Assembly (NCBI GenBank): GCA_029747015.1
Contig: JAKOGI010000055.1
Location: forward strand, 1,403,501 to 1,467,500
Length of the DNA stretch: 64,000 bases
Direction: 5' to 3'
Source: Carnegiea gigantea
Taxonomy: Eukaryota; Streptophyta; Magnoliopsida; Caryophyllales; Cactaceae
The position numbers and the translations under genes are program-made. Under the pieces are notes generated by a model. It saw nothing but the letters and a program-made list of their open reading frames with translations. It was not told the DNA's origin and ran no database searches. Shown here in pieces: positions 1-12,898 of the stretch; position 1 is the first letter of the stretch, and each line of letters begins with the position of its first letter.

Positions 1-50
1 AATGCTTACCCATCAGATTTCAGGGCAAATCCTTCTCAACAAGGGAAGGA
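1..50 (+). other. 3' end of a further family A internal region with polypurine tract
   Basis: Matches the last bases of internal regions 1 and 3 (near 18510 and 36510). It ends with the purine-rich tract caacaagggaagga that precedes the LTR start TGATGGAG. Confidence 0.75.
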
Positions 51-1162
51 TGATGGAGATCCCTTAAGGAACACTAATTTAGAGGTCCAAGACAGTCAAG
101 GTAATCCAAATTAGCCATTAAAAGTCTAAGGAACAACCCACATTTTGCTAAGGTTAAAAACAGGTTGTCCCAATTTAATTCAAGTTTTCTGCCCCGTTTT
201 GTGTCCGTTATTAGTTCGACCTCCATGGGATTTATATTCAATATTTTGATATGCGTTTGAAGTTCAGGAAGTCAGCTTTCGAATAAAGCAAGCTCTAAGT
301 CATTAAGACTTCATCTGCCCTCGCAATCAGCCATTAAATCCAAATTGTCCAGACTACTCAATTGGACTAGAAGGTACCCAGTATTGTGTGCTTAATTACT
401 TACACCTCATTGAGGTTTAAGTTTGATATTTTTTTAATATTTTGGTCCTTAAGATCTTATCTTTCAAGGCATATGAAAGGATTTGGTTTAATTAGTGTAA
501 AAGTAGAAGAACCAAGTCATTTTTATAAACAGTGAAGCTGGAACCTGGTTTTGACTAGTCTGGGTTTTCTGAGGTTTTGAACCATCGAATGAAGTCATAA
601 ATGTGTGATTCCACTTGGAGGAGTTAGGAGACATCTAGAGCTTTCCGACCATATATGGCAATCCAAATCATGCCCACGTTTTGTATGGGATATGTAGCAT
701 CTAAACCATGCTTGCATTTTGCCTGAATCTGCTCGGTTGCACCTAATTGGTGCATTTGGTAGTTGATGCCTTTACAGCCATCCAATCTTATCCAAACAGC
801 ATGATTAGGTAGTGAAAGGAGTCTTGGACACAATCATGCAGTAACCAAATGAAGAAACAATGAGGAACAAGTAAAGAAAGGGAAAATTGATCTCATTGGC
901 CAGCCGTAAACTCGAACTTCAGTAGCCATTTTGTCTCTCCCCATATGCTAGCAGCTGCTTGCTTACTTGTTTGCTTACTAAGGTTGATTGTAATCAATAT
1001 AGTCTAGCTTGTTTTTGTACATAAAGTTCTAATTATCTTGATCAAATTGTGTTTAGTTAAAACCAATTTGACTAAGCTAGATTAGGCTATATTAAGCTAA
1101 GTTAAGAGGTTTTCTAACCTTGAAGAAACCCCTTAATCGTTTCTAGGCAACACATGGACATT

Positions 1163-1170
1163 TATATAAG
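1163..1170 (+). promoter_or_regulatory. TATA box of family A LTR1
   Basis: TATATAAG in the context TTTATATAAGGGCC. The same context recurs in LTR2 and LTR3, about 1.1 kb from the LTR start, consistent with the U3/R boundary. Confidence 0.55.
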
Positions 1171-1448
1171 GGCCTTACGGATCTCATTTTGCACTAAGTT
1201 TTTATCGTTAAAATTGAAAGAGAATTAAGAGCATTGCTCTAGTTTCATTTAAACACTTAACTTGCTTATCCCTAACTTGGCCGGTTATAGTGGTGTTCAA
1301 GTGAGTCTTAAGCCTTGATTAGCTGGTGATATCTGTATCCTAATTGAGCTTAATAGCCCTAAACTCAAGCTTATTGGTGATATCTGCATCTAAGTGAGAG
1401 TTTTGTTTCATTTATCCCTCATTCTCTTTCGGATTCTCTATAGACTCT

Positions 1449-2744
1449 TAATGGAACTGTGAGGGGAAATCACATATACTCAAAGCTAATTCTAAATGCA
1501 AAGCTAAGCAAACTAAAATCCAAGTTGAGTCTAAGTGAAACCACGAATGAATGAAGGGATAAATGGTAATCTAAACTCTCACTTAGATATAGAAACACTA
1601 CTAAGTTTGAGTTTAGCATGCTTAACCTCAATTAGGATACAGAAACACCATCTAATTAAGAGTTAAGGCTTTATTTAATCACTACCTTAACCGGCCTAGT
1701 TAGGGATGAGCAAGCGAAGTGTTTAAGGAAAGAAAGGGGTAAATGCTCTCAATTCTAGTTCAATTGATACTCTATCTTATGTTCACAAAATGTGAGCTTC
1801 CAAGGCCTTATACACCACAACCTAAGGCAGTAAACTAGCTAAGGAGGTTTCCTCCCTAGGAAGGAAACATCTTATCGTGCTTAGCTAAGCGCTTGGGACT
1901 AATCTAGTTTACAAGCTTGATTAATCTAAGCTAATTAATAACCAGAATGCAAGGAAAGCAAGACAAATGACCATGCTTAACTTTAATACATTCAATTAGG
2001 CCTAATACATTAGCTTTCTAAAGAAAATGTGAAGAAAAGTAGCCGTAAAGCAAGATCACTTTTCGGCTGGCTAATCCGGATGTAAGGTGCATTTTTCCTC
2101 TTTGTGTTCTCATTGGTTGCTATTTCTAAAACAAAATTTTACAACAATTGTGTTTCTGGCTGTCTTGGATGATGATCGAAGCAAGTAAGCAAGGAACCAG
2201 CTGAGCAAACCCTCTTGAGAAGGAAAAACACGTAGTGGCTTAACTAAGTTCTAGAAGCTATTTTCTGCCCGGTTTTCTGCCCCTCTTTCCACTAATCAAA
2301 AGTGAGCATAATTCTAATTTAGAGTTATAGGGGGATACCTTAGGGTGTATGCAAGCTCCCTAACAAAACAAATCAGGTTTATGACATGTTTAAGTGGAAG
2401 AATTCCACCCAAACATTTTACTGTGTAGTTTCAGACCAACACTGGCAGGCTGGACAATATGACTTGATCTCTTCACTTCAACTGAGCACAATTCACTTTT
2501 AATGCTTGGACCTAAAAGTTAACATCTAAAGGAACCCAAAAATGCAAAAATATTGAACTAAATCTGCAACGTAGCTTAAGAAATCAAGTGAACAAAACAG
2601 GGTATTTTCTGCCCATTTAACCCAGTTGCATCTTCATGCCTCTTTTCCAAAATTTGAGCCAGTGTTTGGACTTTGGAACTTGTATTAGACCTTGCTAGAC
2701 TCTTAGGACCTTCTTTATTGTCTTCACTAAAGGGGACTCCATCA
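1449..2744 (-). mobile_element. I1 3' LTR
   Basis: About 1296 bp. On the minus strand it starts TGATGGAGTCCCC (at 2744) and ends near TCCATTA, a decayed form of the family end CATCA. The stretch 1540-1740 is a reverse complement relative of 1240-1440 in LTR1 and carries the two-hairpin leader module. Confidence 0.75.
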
Positions 2745-3475
2745 TCCTCCCCTTTTGAAAAGATCTAATCCTCAAATCGGCAAGGTAATCATTGGCTTGA
2801 TAAGGACTCAAGTTAGCCACATTGAATGTAGCTAACACTCCATAGTCACCTAGTAAATCAAACTTATAAGCATTATCATTAATTTGTTCAAGTACCTCAA
2901 AAGGACCATCAGCTCTTGGCATTAACTTGCTCTTCCTTTTGGAGGGAAATTGTTCCTCCCTAACTTGTATCCAAACGAGGTCTCCAGGCTGAAAAACCAT
3001 CTTCCTCGTATGCTTGTTGTCTTGGGCTTCGTAGGATGCATTAGTCTTCTCAATTCTAGCCATAACCATCTCATGAAGCTTTTGAATCTCTTCTACTCTA
3101 GATGTTGCATCCGCACTTCGCTTTTGATATAATGGCTATAGGGTAAGATCAAGGGGACTTAGGGGATCAATCCCATACACCACCTTAAAAGGGGATAGAC
3201 CAGTAGCCTTGCTTAGAGCTTTCTTGTAAGCAAATGCAACATGTGGCAGGAGTAAATCCCAAGCTTTGGCAAGAGGTTTAATCCAAGCCCTTAGTAAAGT
3301 ACCTAGGGTTCGATTAGTCAGCTCAGTCTGTCTATCAGTTTGGGGATTACAGGTAGTACTATACATGAGTTTTGTACTAAGTTTCTTCCATAAGGTAACC
3401 CAAAACTGACTTAAAAACTTTGTATCCCTTTCAGAAACAATGGATTTAGGGATAGCATGAAATCTAATTTGGCCT
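2695..3475 (-). pseudogene. I1 integrase C-terminal fragment
   Basis: The minus-strand reading frame starts inside the integrase catalytic core: the segment with [10 protein letters not shown] holds the third acidic residue of the DDE triad. It continues through [22 protein letters not shown] and the C-terminal module with QPGDLVWIQ, GPFEVLEQINDNAYK and FNVANLSPYQ. A TAG at 3136-3138 interrupts the frame, but both halves stay in phase. The frame runs across the PPT into the 3' LTR and ends at 2695. The family function is insertion of retrotransposon cDNA; this copy lacks the catalytic N-terminal part and cannot act. It closely resembles the integrases of F1 and G1. Confidence 0.85.
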
Positions 3476-3601
3476 AACCCAGTTGCATCTTCATGGGTCT
3501 TTTCCAGAATTTACGCCATTGCTTGGACTTTGGAACTTGCATTGGACCTTACTAGGCCCTTAGGACCTTCTTCATTCTCTTGGCTTAAAGGGACTTCATC
3601 A
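3476..3601 (-). mobile_element. I1 5' LTR remnant
   Basis: Direct repeat of about 2618-2744 (both contain AACCCAGTTGCATCTTCATG and end near GGGACT[T/C]CATCA). Only the first ~126 bp of the 5' LTR, in element orientation, are left. The rest was deleted together with gag and most of pol. Confidence 0.75.
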
Positions 3602-3687
3602 ACTCTCTTATGATTTCAGCTTGCTTTCTTTACGTTTGAAATCAGATTTGAGTGTTAGTTGAATTCCCTCAAGAGATACATCATATT

Positions 3688-3699
3688 TGGTATCAGAGC
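3688..3699 (+). other. Primer binding site, family A unit 1
   Basis: TGGTATCAGAGC, complementary to the 3' end of plant initiator tRNA-Met, four bases after the LTR end CATCA. Diverged versions lie at 20009-20020, 35522-35533 and 56736-56747; an intact one lies at 59043-59054. Confidence 0.8.
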
Positions 3700-3804
3700 T
3701 AAGAGGCCTCGAATCCAACACCGCACGCCTTATTCCATCTCAGACACAACCTATTGCCCCAAACAGAAAATCAATCCACAAAGGACCCTTAGAATTTGTC
3801 CATC

Positions 3805-4691
3805 ATGCCTTCATCTAGGAGCTTCAAGAAAGAGTCGACCTTAATTATTTTTGAGTACGCTAGCCTTGAAATCCTAAGATTTCACGGCAAAAAGGATGAA
3901 TTTACATGCTGCATTTCTAAGATGGAACGAGTCTTTACACGTTACAACCTTGATCACCAAGAGATTTTCAAAGTGGTTATTTCAAGATTGAGAGGTTATG
4001 CACTTCAATGGTGGTAGAATTATAAGATAAATAGAAGAAAGAAAGGAAAAGAGAAGGTGAGAACATGAGAAGTAAGCTGATGGGTGCCTTTTGCCCACAT
4101 GCTTAATCATATTTCTCTGCTTCCTGAAAAGAAAGACTCAAAGTCCTTACATATGGACATCGTTTTTAAAAAGGGGAGCTCATTTCCACCCCTAAGCCCA
4201 TGCTCTTAGCCCCTTCCACCCCATAAACAAACCAAACTCCATAAAAAAGCCTAGCCCCTCAAACTCGACCCAACTCTGGCCCTTTAAACCCTAGGAGGTG
4301 TTTTAAGTGCCAAGGCCTTGGTCACACAGCCTTGGATTGTCCCAACATGGAAATCATTTTCTTAGCCGAATGCATGGCAACCAAGGAGGAAAAGAAAGTT
4401 TTTCAAGAGGAGAACCAAAAATAGGTTGAGGAGAAAGCTAATGAGGGAGAAATGCTTCTTTTGGAGAGAGTTTTGAGTAGTTTCCAAGGTGATCAGGACG
4501 TAAAAAGCAAGAACATCAAGGTCAGTTCAATGATCATAAATAAAAATGCCTTACTATTTTTATCGCCCTCTAAACTCCTTGAAAACAAACCACACAAGAA
4601 CCATGAGCATTCGGATCCTTTTCATGCACATAGTGAACCATTACTTGCTGTTCAAGATGAGTACAAAGGTCCGACCCCAAGCCATCTATAA
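3805..4691 (+). pseudogene. Family A gag, unit 1 (broken)
   Basis: Starts MPSSRSFKK and continues with a gag domain (FHGKKDEF, MERVFTRYNL, LRGYALQWW) that aligns with the Gag of E1. A TAG at 4015-4017 follows the WW pair where E1 has a glutamate codon. Further downstream, frameshifted, is a CCHC zinc knuckle (CFKCQGLGHTALDC, 4299-4340), then an acidic tail ending where B1 inserted. The family role is RNA binding and particle assembly. There is no protease, RT or integrase, so this is a gag-only element. The start chosen is the ATG shared by units 1-3. Confidence 0.75.
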
Positions 4692-7377
4692 CGCCCCCAA
4701 AACGTTAATGATATGAACTACGAAAAAACTGCAACGGAAGACTTAATGATAGAAGAAGCTACTGCCGTCCTGATAAAGATAAGGCTCAATAAAACCATTT
4801 GATCTTACAACTCATGTTCAAATCACAATATCTATCAAACTGAAACACTCCAAGACCAAAGTACATAATAGTTCAACTTTAATACAATCGACATAATCAT
4901 ACCATTTGCTAACTCCACTCACACTACACAAGTATATTGAGCATAGACCCAAGTTGACCTTGAGCTCGATAACAACATTTATGCTATGCTGAATCCATTG
5001 TGAGTATCTGATGTCTTCGAAAAAGGGCTCGGTAAATGGAGAAATATGTAATACTTCATCACCTAAAATGGAAAACATGAAAACAATTCAAAAATGTGAG
5101 AAAAAACTCAGTACATACATTCTGAAATAGGTTACTGATACGGATTTAAAGCTTACTAATATATAACTTGGTTCAAGATAACAGTGAGTACATTAAATTG
5201 GCTTGATAAATACATTTGATAGATTCTGAAGTAAGTAATAAAGATTTGAGGCCACGAGAGATATATCTTGGTTCAAAACAGCATAAACTGCAATAACTTG
5301 ATCTGATAAATATGGTTTCTAAGTCACAACTCTCCCTCCATCTCATATTTCATTCATAAATCCATTAGATATAGAATTCTACCCCAAATGAATCATTGAA
5401 CTCAATAGAAGCTATTAAGCTCACTAAACTTGGTATTTTCTTTGTAAAATCCATAAATAATTCAAAGCTCATAAATAAGCTCCCAAATTGTATACTTGTC
5501 TTCTTCTTTCCCATTAATCAAGCTAAAAGCTCCATGAAAGTTCATGAATATTCACTTTCCCCTTAAAAGACCTTACTTGGCCCAAAATACACAAAATGAG
5601 TGCATGATAAATCTCATTTAATCTTTATTATTGCTCTTTACACAATTACTCAAAATGCTTCAAAAAATCACCAAACTCAAAATACTCAACCAAAAATTCA
5701 TGAAATCTTATAGGAAATTCGAAAATAATATGGACAATCTACATTACAATTTTTGAAATTTCCCTCCAAGTATACTTTGCACAGAAATTGCAATAACAGT
5801 CTAATTTACACAAAAGCAGGTTAGTTCACTTCAAAAATTCATAACTTTCACCCTAGCTCTCAAATGGAGACTTGAAACCCCAATATGAAATGATTAAGAA
5901 GTCCCTAAAAACTTTCATTTATAATACAAAACGTGATCCCCACAATAGTGTTCCCAAAATTGGGCTAAAACACAAGTATATCAGTTTTTGGTCCATTCTA
6001 CACAGTTTTGATAAAATGACCATAACGTTTTCCACAGACTTAGATTAAGGTGATTCAAAAGCCATTTGAAAGCTAACACACTGAACTATCTACCCACCAA
6101 AAATCATAATTTTTTGATGGCCTAATCATTACCAGTTTAATCCCAAAGTCTGCCCTGTTTTCCTGAAATTTTTAGCCCTCACTGTTTTAGCTTTTCCCTC
6201 TTTTTTCACATAAATCCTCACTTGAAATCATTCCAAATCATCAAAAACATCATCATAATCATCAATAAAACTAAAGATTATAAAATCAAATACAAATCAA
6301 TCCATAAATATGGTTTTAACTTAATCTTGGATGAACATGAACACCCCTAAACCCTAGCATGATTCAAGCTCAAGTCCATCATGATCAACACCAAAATAAC
6401 TCTTATTTCTTATCAAAACATCATGATCAAAGATCACAAACATCAAAACAAGAATCAAAACTAAAGTAAAAAGCAAAATCAATAAGATTAAGTTTCAAGA
6501 TTACTCACTTTGCTTGAAGATAAGTAGAGATGGAGGTGATGTTTAGTGGTTTTGATGATGAAGGATGGTGGTTGGTGGTACAAGGATGTCAGGCGGGGTT
6601 GGAGGCCACCGGGGCTAGCCGAAAAAATGGCCGAAAAACAGCCAGAGAGTCGCTGGAACTACTGCCATGGGGGGGAGAGAGAGACAGGAGAGAGAACGTG
6701 GAGTTTTTGGGTTGATTTGTGCTCGTTTTGACTAATCTAACTCTTGACTATTTTTAACTAATAAAGTAACCTTTTTGGGCTAACCATGGTTAAGCTTAAT
6801 CGTGGTAATTAGTTATGTTAATAAGCAAACTTGTTGGGCTTCAAATTGGGCCAAAAAAAGTTGGATTCGGGTATAAAATGCTTCGTAACGATAACGTTTT
6901 TGCGTAACTCAAAATTAAATTTTTGCAAGGTGATAATAATAACAATAACCATAATAATAATAATAATAGTAATAATAACAGCAATAACAACAACAATAAT
7001 AATAATGATAATAGTAATAATAATTTCTTAAACCATAATTATCAAGGCCTACCATCGATTCACATGATATTTAATTAATCAACAAAACTTGAATTAACAA
7101 TCAATAAAACTTGAACTGCAAAATGGGACCCAAATGAAATATCCCCCAACCGGGATGATTAAATATGATAAATGAAAACGGAAAATTTAAATAATATAAG
7201 GTAATTCGGTAAATATATAAATTGAGTGTAATTGAATTAATAAACATGATTTGGTTAAACAAATAACCATGAGTGATTAAATCCATAAACATGATAAATT
7301 AAATGAATAAACATGATTAATTAAATAAATAAATATGATTTAAATAAATAAATATGGGTTAGGGTCAGGTTGTTACA
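4687..7377 (-). mobile_element. B1 3' LTR
   Basis: 2691 bp, similar to parts of 11762-18374. Relative to the 5' LTR it lacks about 750 bp (the counterpart of roughly 12197-12893), so it may have suffered a deletion. It contains a GA-rich stretch near 6675-6705 and an AAT/AAC microsatellite near 6930-7025. No coding sequence is seen. Confidence 0.8.
6930..7025. repeat. Interrupted AAT/AAC trinucleotide microsatellite
   Basis: Runs of aat and aac with scattered substitutions. The counterpart in the other B1 LTR (17907-18020) starts with a purer aat run. Isoleucine/threonine-rich frames here are artefacts of the repeat. Confidence 0.85.
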
Positions 7378-10300
7378 GCCTTCCGCTCTTAAAGTGTTTC
7401 GTCCTCGAAACTTTTGATGCTTGCCAAATGTATGCGATGCTGCTTTAAAAACACATGGGCCATTAGTTCCCATTACTTCCCTCTGAAGAGGTATAATTTG
7501 CCCAATGTACTCCGACCAAGGGTGTGTGCGTATTGTATAGCTGCATAATCCAATGTTTCAGTAATAGATCCGGATACTTTTCACACAATAGACTATATGA
7601 ACTCAATTACTTTGATTCAAAGTTAATATTCTCTTTGAAAGAAAAGAACCTTGTTGCTAGTGAAGAGGTGCTCACTACTGATTGATCACCTTGTCTACTA
7701 ATGGAAACTGTTGTATACCCTGATAAGTACTCTGATACTATTACGAGCTATAAAATACGTCATACATGTGTTTGAGTTCAACAGGTAGGTCCAGTCAACA
7801 AGCTATAGGATTTAACCTTTTAATAAATCATAAGGCCCCATATAACTAGCCTCTAATTGTCCTTGGATAGTCGGTCTCTTACTACCTCGATTAGAACAGC
7901 CTTTTGAAATACTTCATAATCCATCTGAGACTTTGGTTATTTCTTTGTTTTGCCAGCACAACTCTTTTGTCGACCTCGTATCACCTCAACATGTACTTGA
8001 ATTTTCCCTCTTAATGCTTGCTTGGGTTAGCTCTAACTTTACACTTAATGTTTCTTCTGGCTCACTCCAATATAATTAGACAGTGCTTGAGATTATGCCC
8101 TTATCAAAATATCCTCGTCTGATATTCCTAATGCATCATATGATCTCGCCTCATTAGACTACTCAAGGATATGCTCCCAGTCAATAATGGGCAATGAAAT
8201 GGCCATGGTTAGGGATGAGAGTGATGAAATTCTTAGCCAAGTGAATCATTGCATACAAAAGAAATGAACAATGAGACTAGAAAAGGCTAATAAAGGAGAG
8301 ATTATCATGGGGTGGTTAAAATAAAGATAACCGTAAGTGTATTATGAATTCTGAAACATAATGCCACAAAAATTGTGGTTTATAAATATGGACCATAAAG
8401 GGTCGAATGAATGATCAACCAAGGAGAAAGATGGCATGGTTACACTCGGGTTTAACTGATGAATTGGAAATAAGCTGACAAGTAACTGACCTTCAACTAG
8501 GTGAATTTATAGCCATAAGCAACAAGATAAGTACAATAGATAGATAAATAGATTGGACAAGTAAAGTGTAATGGATAGATAAATGGATTGGATGAGCAAA
8601 GTGCTAATGGATAGATAAATAAATTGAGCAAACTAAAATAGGAACATGCCTTTACTCATATGAAGTCAATTCAAGTACAATAATAAGATTAAATAGAGAA
8701 TGCAGAAGTTTATTTATCCAAATGTAAGATATATGTGTGGGCGTTGAAGTTTAAAATAAAGAGAGTAAGGGGATTATGACAATCGCAATCACCTACACCA
8801 ATGAGAGTTGAATTACATTATGAATTCAGAACAAGTCATACAAGCTTATCATTATGAATAAATGAGATGTAAGGGAGGTGTGTGAATCAACTCTCAATAG
8901 AATGAACTACAACTCATGATCATGAAATAAAGATGGCGAAGAGCGAGAGCACTGGAATGTTAACAACCATATAAGGTCGAATAAAAATGTATTGCACATT
9001 TGACAATGGGTTTGCAAAGATATAAAAGATCACGCTAATAAGAAATATCAGGTTGAAATGAAAGGGAGATTAAACAATATTGGATAGTATCAAGTTTTGA
9101 AGATGAGACAAGCAAACAATTTCAAGAATTATTATAGAAGGGCATTCTTGTAAAAGATAAACTGTGGTTGCATGGCTTAGGTGTAATATCCTGACCTTAA
9201 ATCATTCCTAGAAAAGACTTCTGTCCGTAGAAGTATAGCGCACTTATTTTTGATAGCAATCTTGCTCAACTCTCTATATGCAATAAACAATCATGAGGTT
9301 CTGCCTTCCTTCTTCACACATATAAAACTAGGGTTTCCCACAGTAACACACTTGGTCAAATAACTCCCTTCTACAAAAACTCATCCTACTAAATCTTTAG
9401 TTCATTGAACTCTGCTGGGGGTCACGTGATAGGGGCTCTAAAAATGGATTGGGAACCTAGAACTAGGTTGATCTAAAAATCAATGTTTCTTAGGGGAAAA
9501 TAGTCCTGAAAGTCCTTAGATGAAACATCTCTAAATTCATAAGTTGTAGTTATGGATATGTATATACCGAGTTGGTTGGCATATCACTAATATTCAATAC
9601 ATTACTAACACGATAACTCACTTGCTTGCACAGTGTAATTAGGGCGGAAATAGGGTTTTTCTTCTCTTGGTCCATAGAAACACACATCTAGTCTTTCCAC
9701 ATTACTCAAACTAGCCTTAAGATCTTTACAAGTTATCTTCTATAAGTATACAATCAATTCATCCCCACAATGACAAGAAGGTTTGCCAACCAAACTGGAT
9801 TGAATGCCCAATGAATATGTTTCCAGCAATACCAATAGAGGCATATTTATAGAAGATAACACATTCAACTGCTTACTGATCTTAGTAAATTTAAAAGACA
9901 GGGGGATAATCTAAAGTGTAAAGAGGTGCAATCACACCATGAACTCTTGCAAAGATATTTCTTTATTGGTTATAAAGGACAGGCATGTAAGCTGAATGAA
10001 TGAAAGGACGAAGATTCGTAATGAAAGAGAGGCATATAAATATCCTGCATATACAAGACATGCAGTTTATTCATGATGGTCATGATAGTAAAGTAAATGA
10101 ACGATGTTATGAAGTTGAGAGGGAGTATTAAGTAATAAAGGTGAAGAAATATAATAGATTACCAAAGCGGCTTTTGAAAAGTCATATGGTATCCGTATAT
10201 GAGTAAAATGATGAAGATAAGGGTCAACAGTACCAGAAGGGAAATTTTATTCATCTGGTGCTTGAAAGGACAATACGTCAAGATGAAGGAGACAGCCTTA

Positions 10301-11761
10301 TGACTGAACATGATGACATCCATCAATAATACATTTTGCAGCAAATGGAAGTCTTGTGTACACATATAAACTTCGAAACTGCTGGCATATGAAAATAGCA
10401 TAAATCGTTGTTTATCATTAATAAGATAGGCTGTGCTAGTGAAGAAAGGACTACCAAAATAACTTGAGTAATGACATGCAGTGACAGCCACAGAGTACCA
10501 TGCCAACATGATGTTACGGTGCTATAGAAACATGAACAATATGGATACATTTAATTATTGAAAAGGTATTCAATGACTGGGTCTGAGGCAACCAAAGGCT
10601 TTGCAAGTAATAAATAAATAGTGCCCAAATAGAAGCAAGGAGTTAAAGTAGACGACAGTAAAAATATAAACATAGTGATGGCTGAACTATAAGTAGAATT
10701 GGTCAAATATACTTGGGAAGAACTGCAAATCACAGTAACGCATATCGGGGGCCATTATAGGCTCCATTATGGAAACAGAGAATTAGCAATTATGATTGTC
10801 AGGGTTTGAATAGCCTATAAGAAAGATTGCTCAGATGTGTTTAAAGGTCTCCCCACAGACCACATATGATATTTTCTTCATAAACACTCCATTGCAAATC
10901 AAGAGAGTGTTAGTGACAAAGAAATGATGTCTCTGAATAATTCAAGGTAGCTAGGGCAGAAATAAGTCAATGACAGGAAGTAATGGGAGCACTGATGAGG
11001 TAAGGTCTTAGTGTCAAGACCAGATGATTCCTATACATGGCAGCTTAATCTTACTTGTACCGCACATATAATGCCAAGTAGGACACCTTAAGCTACTAAT
11101 TGTCCACACATAAGCACTTATTATAGTGTTCATCTCACACTGGTTCACCTCAAAGATATTACCCCACAAGGTATTTCCTCATCTAGAGGTTTACATCAAA
11201 CCTGACACTATATTAATCTGTTAAGAAGTTGCAAATGGCATCCCCACATCGGGTTTCAATCATATATTAACACACCTCAATAAGATCTCAAATCTTGGGG
11301 CAAAATGGAGAGAGTTCCGCCTAAAAACTGACTAAAACCCAGGCTTAAAGCCTTACAATAGATACCTGAAATGGAGAGAAGTAATTCAATAGCTCAATGG
11401 CTACACGCCGGAGTTCATAACTCAATGGGTCACACACCTGGAGTGCACGATTGCAAAAATTTAAACAAATAAGAGAAATGAAACAAATAATGCAGCTCCC
11501 AGATAAACGAGGGCATGCTTCACTAACAGGTCACCCAACTGGTTTCACACTCCTCTTTGCTAATGCTTGAATCTCAGGATATTACGAAATGATTGAGTCA
11601 CCTAAATGAAAATGGTTCCTCCATATATGCCCCTACATATGAACTTATAGTCAATAGCTCATTTAACTGGTCCAACATAACTCATACACACCTTGATAGC
11701 TAACTCATAAGCATTTGATAGCTCACGGTGGCCCTTAGAACCTTAGTTCTGATACCAAATC
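7378..11761 (-). other. B1 internal region, no recognisable coding sequence
   Basis: 4384 bp between the LTRs. At the left end the minus strand carries TTTCGAGGACGAAA followed by a short purine tract, the usual 3' end of Tekay/Del-type chromoviruses. At the right end lies the primer binding site. Between them the longest open frames (for example 10159-10733, minus strand) are short and match no retrotransposon protein I recognise. I see no gag, zinc knuckle, RT or integrase motif. Confidence 0.65.
11746..11757 (-). other. B1 primer binding site
   Basis: The minus strand reads TGGTATCAGAAC, a tRNA-Met-type site with one change from the usual AGC ending, four bases from the 5' LTR. It fixes the orientation of B1. 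Confidence 0.75.
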
Positions 11762-12898
11762 TGTGACGCCTCCAAAACACTAATGATATGAATTATGGAA
11801 AAACTGCAGCGGAAGACTTAATGATAGAAGGCGCTACTGCCATCCCGATAAGGACAAGGCTCACTGAAACCATTTGATCTTGCATGTCATGTTCAAATCA
11901 CAATATCTATCAAACTGAAACACTCTAAGACCAAAGTCCATAATAGTTCAACTTCAATGTAATCGACTTAATCATACCATTTGCTAACTCCACCCACACC
12001 ACACAAGTATATTGAGCATAGACCCAAGTTACTCCTTAGGTCGATCCTAACATTTATGCTATGCTAGATCGATTGTGAGCATCTGATGTCTTCGAAAAAG
12101 GGATTGCTAAATGGAGAAATATGTGATACTTTATCACCTAAAATGGAAAACATGAAAACAATTCGAAAATGTGAGCAAAAACGCAGTACATGCATTCCTG
12201 TATTGTAAAATAAGCATAGAAATACTGTTGATGGGTACCCGCTTTTGCAGTTCATTTAGTTCATAACAACAGTGAAAGTGAAAGTAATATGAAACTGAAT
12301 TGCTCATTATTATCTGGATATGAACCCCTTGCAGTGATATGATCTACATATAGGTGTACACCTGCCAATCCGATCAAGAGTTGGCCTGAAGTCGCGCGGG
12401 TAAATGATGGGCTGACGCCCTATAGATGATAACTGACGGGGTCACAAGCTAAATGAAAAATCACTGTATAAACTGATTCATTGATAAACTCATTAAGAGT
12501 TGTAACTTGATAAACATGTTCTGCTTTCTGATGATACAGGCAATGAACATACCTTAAGTCTTTAAAAATGTCATCTGACTTGATAAATATGTTCTGACTT
12601 GATAACACTTATGCGTAATAGGGAACGATAACTAGGCCTCGACTACGTTTCATAAATGTCAGTGTAGGTATGTGTAGTTAGTAAATGATCCAGACTCGCA
12701 TAGTTGAGTAAGTAAAAGTATGTATAATAGAAATTGAGTAATTAAATGGTATACATAACTTGGGTATTTCAATATAACTTTAAAACTAAATTAATAAAAG
12801 TAATTAAATCTGATATAAAGTAAATGAAAGTAAAATAGTCCATAATGAGATAAATGAGATTACAAAGGAAAATACCTTGATGGTGACATGATGTATAT

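Larger units (their letters stand above)
1449..3601 (-). mobile_element. I1: internally deleted CRM-like element inserted in LTR1
   Basis: Flanked by actct at 1444-1448 and 3602-3606, and LTR1 reads on cleanly after removal. It runs on the minus strand: a 3' LTR at 1449-2744, a PPT (ggaggatga-type, read on the minus strand), the C-terminal part of integrase, and only ~126 bp of the 5' LTR at 3476-3601. Gag, protease, RT and RNase H are missing. The LTR is a diverged relative of the family A LTR in the opposite orientation, so I1 could descend from an autonomous relative of family A. Confidence 0.8.
51..3683 (+). mobile_element. Family A LTR1, split by element I1
   Basis: The LTR starts TGATGGAG and ends GATACATCA, just before a primer binding site. 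Without the inserted I1 it is about 1475 bp, like LTR3. A TATA-type box (TATATAAG, 1163-1170) is followed by 5'-leader stem-loops near 1310-1405. The intergenic-looking stretch 51-1448 holds only this LTR sequence; short reading frames in it are not conserved as proteins. Confidence 0.85.

Noticed and set aside
624..833. Minus-strand frame in LTR1
   Set aside because: Not kept in LTR2 or LTR3, so no sign of coding.
6831..7031. Isoleucine/threonine-rich frames here and at 17807-18028
   Set aside because: They are translations of AAT/AAC microsatellites in the B1 LTRs.
10159..10733. Overlapping minus-strand open frames in the B1 interior
   Set aside because: Short, hydrophobic, without known motifs and in a non-coding LARD-like region. 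No relation to gag or pol.
7378..11761. Possible host gene or intron-containing gene in the B1 interior
   Set aside because: No run of coding-like sequence, splice-consistent exons or recognisable domain could be followed. Transposition signals at both ends explain the region better.
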